From positions 62,001 to 126,000 of the forward strand of contig NZ_JMQI01000015.1 in the NCBI RefSeq assembly GCF_000695625.1: a stretch of 64,000 nt of DNA, given 5' to 3'. This document shows positions 61,321-64,000 of the stretch, in pieces. The notes beneath the pieces were generated by a model. It did no database searches, had not been told where the DNA came from, and saw only the letters and a list, made by a program, of their open reading frames with translations. This stretch comes from Amycolatopsis rifamycinica (GTDB lineage Bacteria > Actinomycetota > Actinomycetes > Mycobacteriales > Pseudonocardiaceae). The translations under genes were made by a program, and so were the position numbers. The stretch's first letter is position 1; each line of letters begins with the position of its first letter.

Positions 61321-62157
61321 ATGCCACCACCGATCGCCACCCCCCGGGCCCGTGCCCTGGGTTTCGGCATGAAGAGAGCCAGGCAGGCGCGGAATCTGAA
61401 GGTCCGGGAGCTGGGCCGGTTGATCGACGTGCTGCCGCAGAACATCTCCAACTGGGAGAGCGGCAAGCGCATCCCGAAGATCGAGGACGTCGCCACGGTC
61501 CTCACTGCGTTGCGAGTGGATGCGGGCGAACGCGACCGGCTCCTGGAGCTGGCCCGCAACGCCAACGAGCCCAACTGGCTCGAGCAGCACGCGCCGCCGA
61601 AGCTGGCGACCTTCGTCGAGTACGAGCAGACCGCCGCGAACATGTCGGAATGGGCGACCGGGCTGATGCCCGGGCTGCTGCAGACTCCCGCCTACATCAA
61701 GGCCCTCTTCACCTCCACCGCGTTGCCCCCGCGCGAGATCGAAACCCGGGTGATGATCAGGATCGCCCGGCGCGAGGTCCTGACCGGCTACCCGCCTTTG
61801 GAGTACCGCGCCCTGCTCAGCGAATCCGTGCTGCGCCAGAACATCGGCGGCGCGCAGGTGATGGCCGAGCAGCTCCGCCACCTGCTCGCCGTCGCGCGCG
61901 CCCGCAACGTGTCGGTGCGCATCGTCCCGGGCGGCATCGGCTACCACCCCGGCCTCTACGGGCCTTTCGTCATCTTCGACTTCCACGACCTGCCGCCGAT
62001 CGTGCATCTCGAGCACTATCGCGGCAGCGGCTATGTCTACGATCAGAACCACCTGGCCGACTACCGCACGGCCATGCAGGACTTGTCCGCCCTGGCGCTC
62101 GGCGAACCCGAATCGCTCCAGCTCGTCCAGGGGGTGATCTCGGAACTGGAGGCCTGA
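61321..62157 (+). CDS. XRE-family regulator with DUF5753 domain
   Basis: The 278-aa protein starts with a helix-turn-helix (KRARQARNLKVRELGRLIDVLPQNISNWESG, residues about 16-46) followed by the DUF5753 region (ANMSEWATGLMPGLLQTPAYIKALF, FVIFDFHDLPPIVHLEHYRG, LSALALGEPESLQLVQGVISELEA). It is coupled to a DUF397 gene one base after its stop. This pair is an expanded actinomycete family implicated in development and regulation. Confidence 0.93.
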   Translation: MPPPIATPRARALGFGMKRARQARNLKVRELGRLIDVLPQNISNWESGKRIPKIEDVATVLTALRVDAGERDRLLELARNANEPNWLEQHAPPKLATFVEYEQTAANMSEWATGLMPGLLQTPAYIKALFTSTALPPREIETRVMIRIARREVLTGYPPLEYRALLSESVLRQNIGGAQVMAEQLRHLLAVARARNVSVRIVPGGIGYHPGLYGPFVIFDFHDLPPIVHLEHYRGSGYVYDQNHLADYRTAMQDLSALALGEPESLQLVQGVISELEA

Positions 62158-62158
62158 A

Positions 62159-62374
62159 ATGTCGGATGCGACCTGGCGGAAGTCTTCTCACAGCGGTGAA
62201 GAGACCAACTGCGTCGAAGTTCGGCTCGCCGGGCTGTCGCAGATCCGCGACACGAAGGACCGGTCCGGCGGAACACTCTCCGTAACCACCCGATCGTGGG
62301 AAGCCCTGGTGGCCTCGTTGAGCGCGCGGAAGCCGCCGGGCCGCCCCCACGACGGCCCGGTGGCTTCCGCGTAA
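62159..62374 (+). CDS. DUF397 protein
   Basis: The 71-aa protein has the DUF397 core W-RKSSHS (ATWRKSSHSGEETNCVEVRL) and the expected VRDTKDR-type segment (QIRDTKDRSGGTLSVTT, WEALVASLS). It forms the usual pair with the upstream XRE-DUF5753 gene, as in abaA-like loci. Starts at ATG 62159, one base after the preceding TGA. Confidence 0.93.
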   Translation: MSDATWRKSSHSGEETNCVEVRLAGLSQIRDTKDRSGGTLSVTTRSWEALVASLSARKPPGRPHDGPVASA

Positions 62375-62405
62375 CTCTTAACCACGCGTTACCCGCCGGT
62401 CCGGT

Positions 62406-64000
62406 TCAGCCGCACGCCGTCACCGGGCCGAACGTCACGTCACGGGCCGTCGAGCGGCTGAGGTTCCAGGCCGGCCAGCCGTCCGGGGTGTCGTCGCGCA
62501 GGACCTGCCGCAGCACGCACGTGCGCAGCGGTTCCGGCAGCCGCGCCGACACGGCCGGGACCACGTCGGCGGAGAAGCGGGCCAGGTAACGGTCGTCGAG
62601 GGGCTTGCCGGCGGCCGCGCGGTCGAGGTTGGCGTCGGCGATGAGGCGTTCCGGGTCGAGGACGGCGAGCACCAGCAGCGCCGCCGCCGCCGTGCCGATC
62701 GCCGCGCGGGGCAGCCAGGCCGGGCGCAACCGGACCAGCGCCGCCAGGACCAGGACGAACACCGCGCCGAACCAGAGTTCGCAGACCTCGACCAGCAGCC
62801 GCAGCACGGTGAAGCCGTACGCCTGCTGGTAGGTCCACATGCGACTCAACGCGGAGCCGACGAGCACCAGGGTGAGCGCGCTGAGCGTGCCGAGCAGGAG
62901 GCGCTGCCGGAGCCGGTCGGCCTTGGTCGCGTTCGGCGCCCACCGCAGCGCCGCGGCGACGATGGCCAGCGTCAGCACGGTGACGGCGCACAGCTGCCAG
63001 AAGCCGCCGCGGGCGTACTGCGCCGACGTCAGGTTGCCGGTGCGCAGGACGTACTCGGTGCCGCCGAAGAGCACGACCAGCCGGACCCCGACGAAGAGGC
63101 CGAACACGAGGATCAGGACGCCGAGCGGAACCGTCCACTCCAGACCGTACTTCGTCCGATGTGGACGCCCGACCGGCGCGGGCGGCGCCGGAGCGGCGAG
63201 GAAGTAGCAGGCCCCGGCGGCGGCCAGGGTGACGACGGCGAAGACGGAGCACCACCGCACGAGCGTCGCGACGCTGAGCTCGGGGAGCAGCGCGTTGACG
63301 ACGGCGGCGAAGGCGGCATCGGCGCTGGCCAGCAGCGGAACGAACACGCCGACGAGCCCGGCGGCGGCGAGCACGGCCAGCGCGACCCGCCGGGCGACCC
63401 CGTCCCGGCGGGCGGCGAAGCGCCCGGCCCCCCGCCCGACCCACGGAACGGCCCGGACGGCCTCGATCGGCACGGCGAGCATGTCGTAGAGGACGGAGTG
63501 CACGGTCCGTGCCCCGACCACGGCCAGCGACCCGGCCACGACGGCGGCGATCACGCACAGGACGAACAGCCACCCCGACGCCCGCACGGCCCCCACGGCG
63601 AGCAACGCGAGCGCGAGGACGGCCCATCCGGCATTCCGCCAGGTGAAGCCGCCGCCGGCCCCCTCCCGCGAACGCCGATCGGCCACCACGACCGCGCCCA
63701 CGACGGCCAGCCCGGAGAGCACCCACCCGATCCCGGGCCGGTCGACGGGCAGCAGAAGCGCCCCGGCGACTCCGGCCAGCCCGGAGGCGGGCAGAACGGA
63801 GGGCGGCAGCGGAACAACAACGGACTTCGGCGGCGGCACCGGCCGCATGAGCACAGGCGGCGCGGCGACGGCCACTCCGCCGCCGCCGGGATCACCCGAG
63901 GGCCCACCACCCCAGCGGCCATCCGCCTCCGGCGCCCCGGCGCCGCCTGCGGAACCACCCGAGCGCCCGCCACCCGTGCGGCCATCCGCCCCCGCCTCCG
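62406..64000 (-). CDS. DUF4173-domain membrane protein (start uncertain)
   Basis: At least 490 residues with about twelve hydrophobic helices; the DUF4173-type pattern is visible (e.g. RASGWLFVLCVIAAVVAGSL, and HSVLYDMLAVPIEAVRAVPWVGRG). Conserved features include the C-terminal pair of cysteines (PLRTCVLRQVLRDDTP, VTACG). Function unknown; likely cytoplasmic membrane. ATG at 63848 or GTG at 63875 could be starts, but the frame stays open to the right edge as a Gly-rich stretch, so the gene may be cut by the window end. Confidence 0.85.
   Translation of the reverse strand, partial: EAGADGRTGGGRSGGSAGGAGAPEADGRWGGGPSGDPGGGGVAVAAPPVLMRPVPPPKSVVVPLPPSVLPASGLAGVAGALLLPVDRPGIGWVLSGLAVVGAVVVADRRSREGAGGGFTWRNAGWAVLALALLAVGAVRASGWLFVLCVIAAVVAGSLAVVGARTVHSVLYDMLAVPIEAVRAVPWVGRGAGRFAARRDGVARRVALAVLAAAGLVGVFVPLLASADAAFAAVVNALLPELSVATLVRWCSVFAVVTLAAAGACYFLAAPAPPAPVGRPHRTKYGLEWTVPLGVLILVFGLFVGVRLVVLFGGTEYVLRTGNLTSAQYARGGFWQLCAVTVLTLAIVAAALRWAPNATKADRLRQRLLLGTLSALTLVLVGSALSRMWTYQQAYGFTVLRLLVEVCELWFGAVFVLVLAALVRLRPAWLPRAAIGTAAAALLVLAVLDPERLIADANLDRAAAGKPLDDRYLARFSADVVPAVSARLPEPLRTCVLRQVLRDDTPDGWPAWNLSRSTARDVTFGPVTACG

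Overview
The window is very high-GC DNA with GTG and TTG starts, many 1- to 4-base start/stop overlaps and actinobacterial gene families throughout (DUF397/XRE pair, SSI-type protease inhibitor, ECF41 sigma factor, Zur/FurB, class F sortases, DesK/DesR-type two-component systems). It is a chromosomal segment of an actinomycete, most probably Pseudonocardiaceae (Amycolatopsis-like; inference, no database search was possible). No transposase, integrase, prophage or CRISPR array is visible.

Layout. 1-16 kb is an accessory region: a truncated Ada/AlkA repair gene, a PEP-mutase-like enzyme, a histidine kinase/response regulator pair, two secreted proteins, and small regulator-enzyme modules (TetR/hydrolase, MerR/SDR, AraC/DMT transporter, metallo-hydrolase). 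It carries a patch of visibly lower GC (about 6.6-7.5 kb) and decayed genes (hydrolase fragment at 11.7 kb, MarR fragment at 15.8 kb next to a tRNA-Asn). 16-30 kb holds tRNA-Asn, a tam-like methyltransferase, dnaG, a SigJ/ECF41 sigma factor, MFS and ABC membrane proteins, two carboxymuconolactone-decarboxylase-family proteins with MarR and TetR regulators, a DinB/membrane-protein/serpin operon and dgt. 30-40 kb has a YdcF-type protein, an ABC exporter coupled to a DesK/DesR pair, glyS, two class F sortases with a wall-anchored protein, and an ArsR-Zur pair.

40-55.5 kb is a conserved housekeeping block: permease/TIGR03943, uppS, recO, a cluster of CD225/RDD/DUF2752 membrane proteins, era, a cytidine-deaminase-like protein, a CorC/CNNM protein, ybeY, phoH, HIT, rsmE, dnaJ2 and hrcA. 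From memory, the order glyS-smtB-zur-uppS-recO-era-CBS-ybeY-phoH-rsmE-dnaJ2-hrcA matches the Mycobacterium tuberculosis Rv2357c-Rv2374c region, so most of this block is vertical core. 55.6-64 kb returns to accessory genes: an aldo/keto reductase, an XRE regulator, mmsA with a divergent PucR regulator, an SSI-type inhibitor, an XRE-DUF397 pair and a DUF4173 membrane protein that runs off the right edge.

The most unusual non-coding signals are two related intergenic arrays of 21-bp units that switch orientation in the middle (29397-29522 and 40108-40272), a 31-bp double-dyad operator before tam (17409-17439), a 32-bp palindrome that contains both start codons of a divergent MarR/MFS pair (23611-23642), a MerR-type stretched promoter (10322-10353) and a pair of near-identical 21-bp operators (9683 and 9728).
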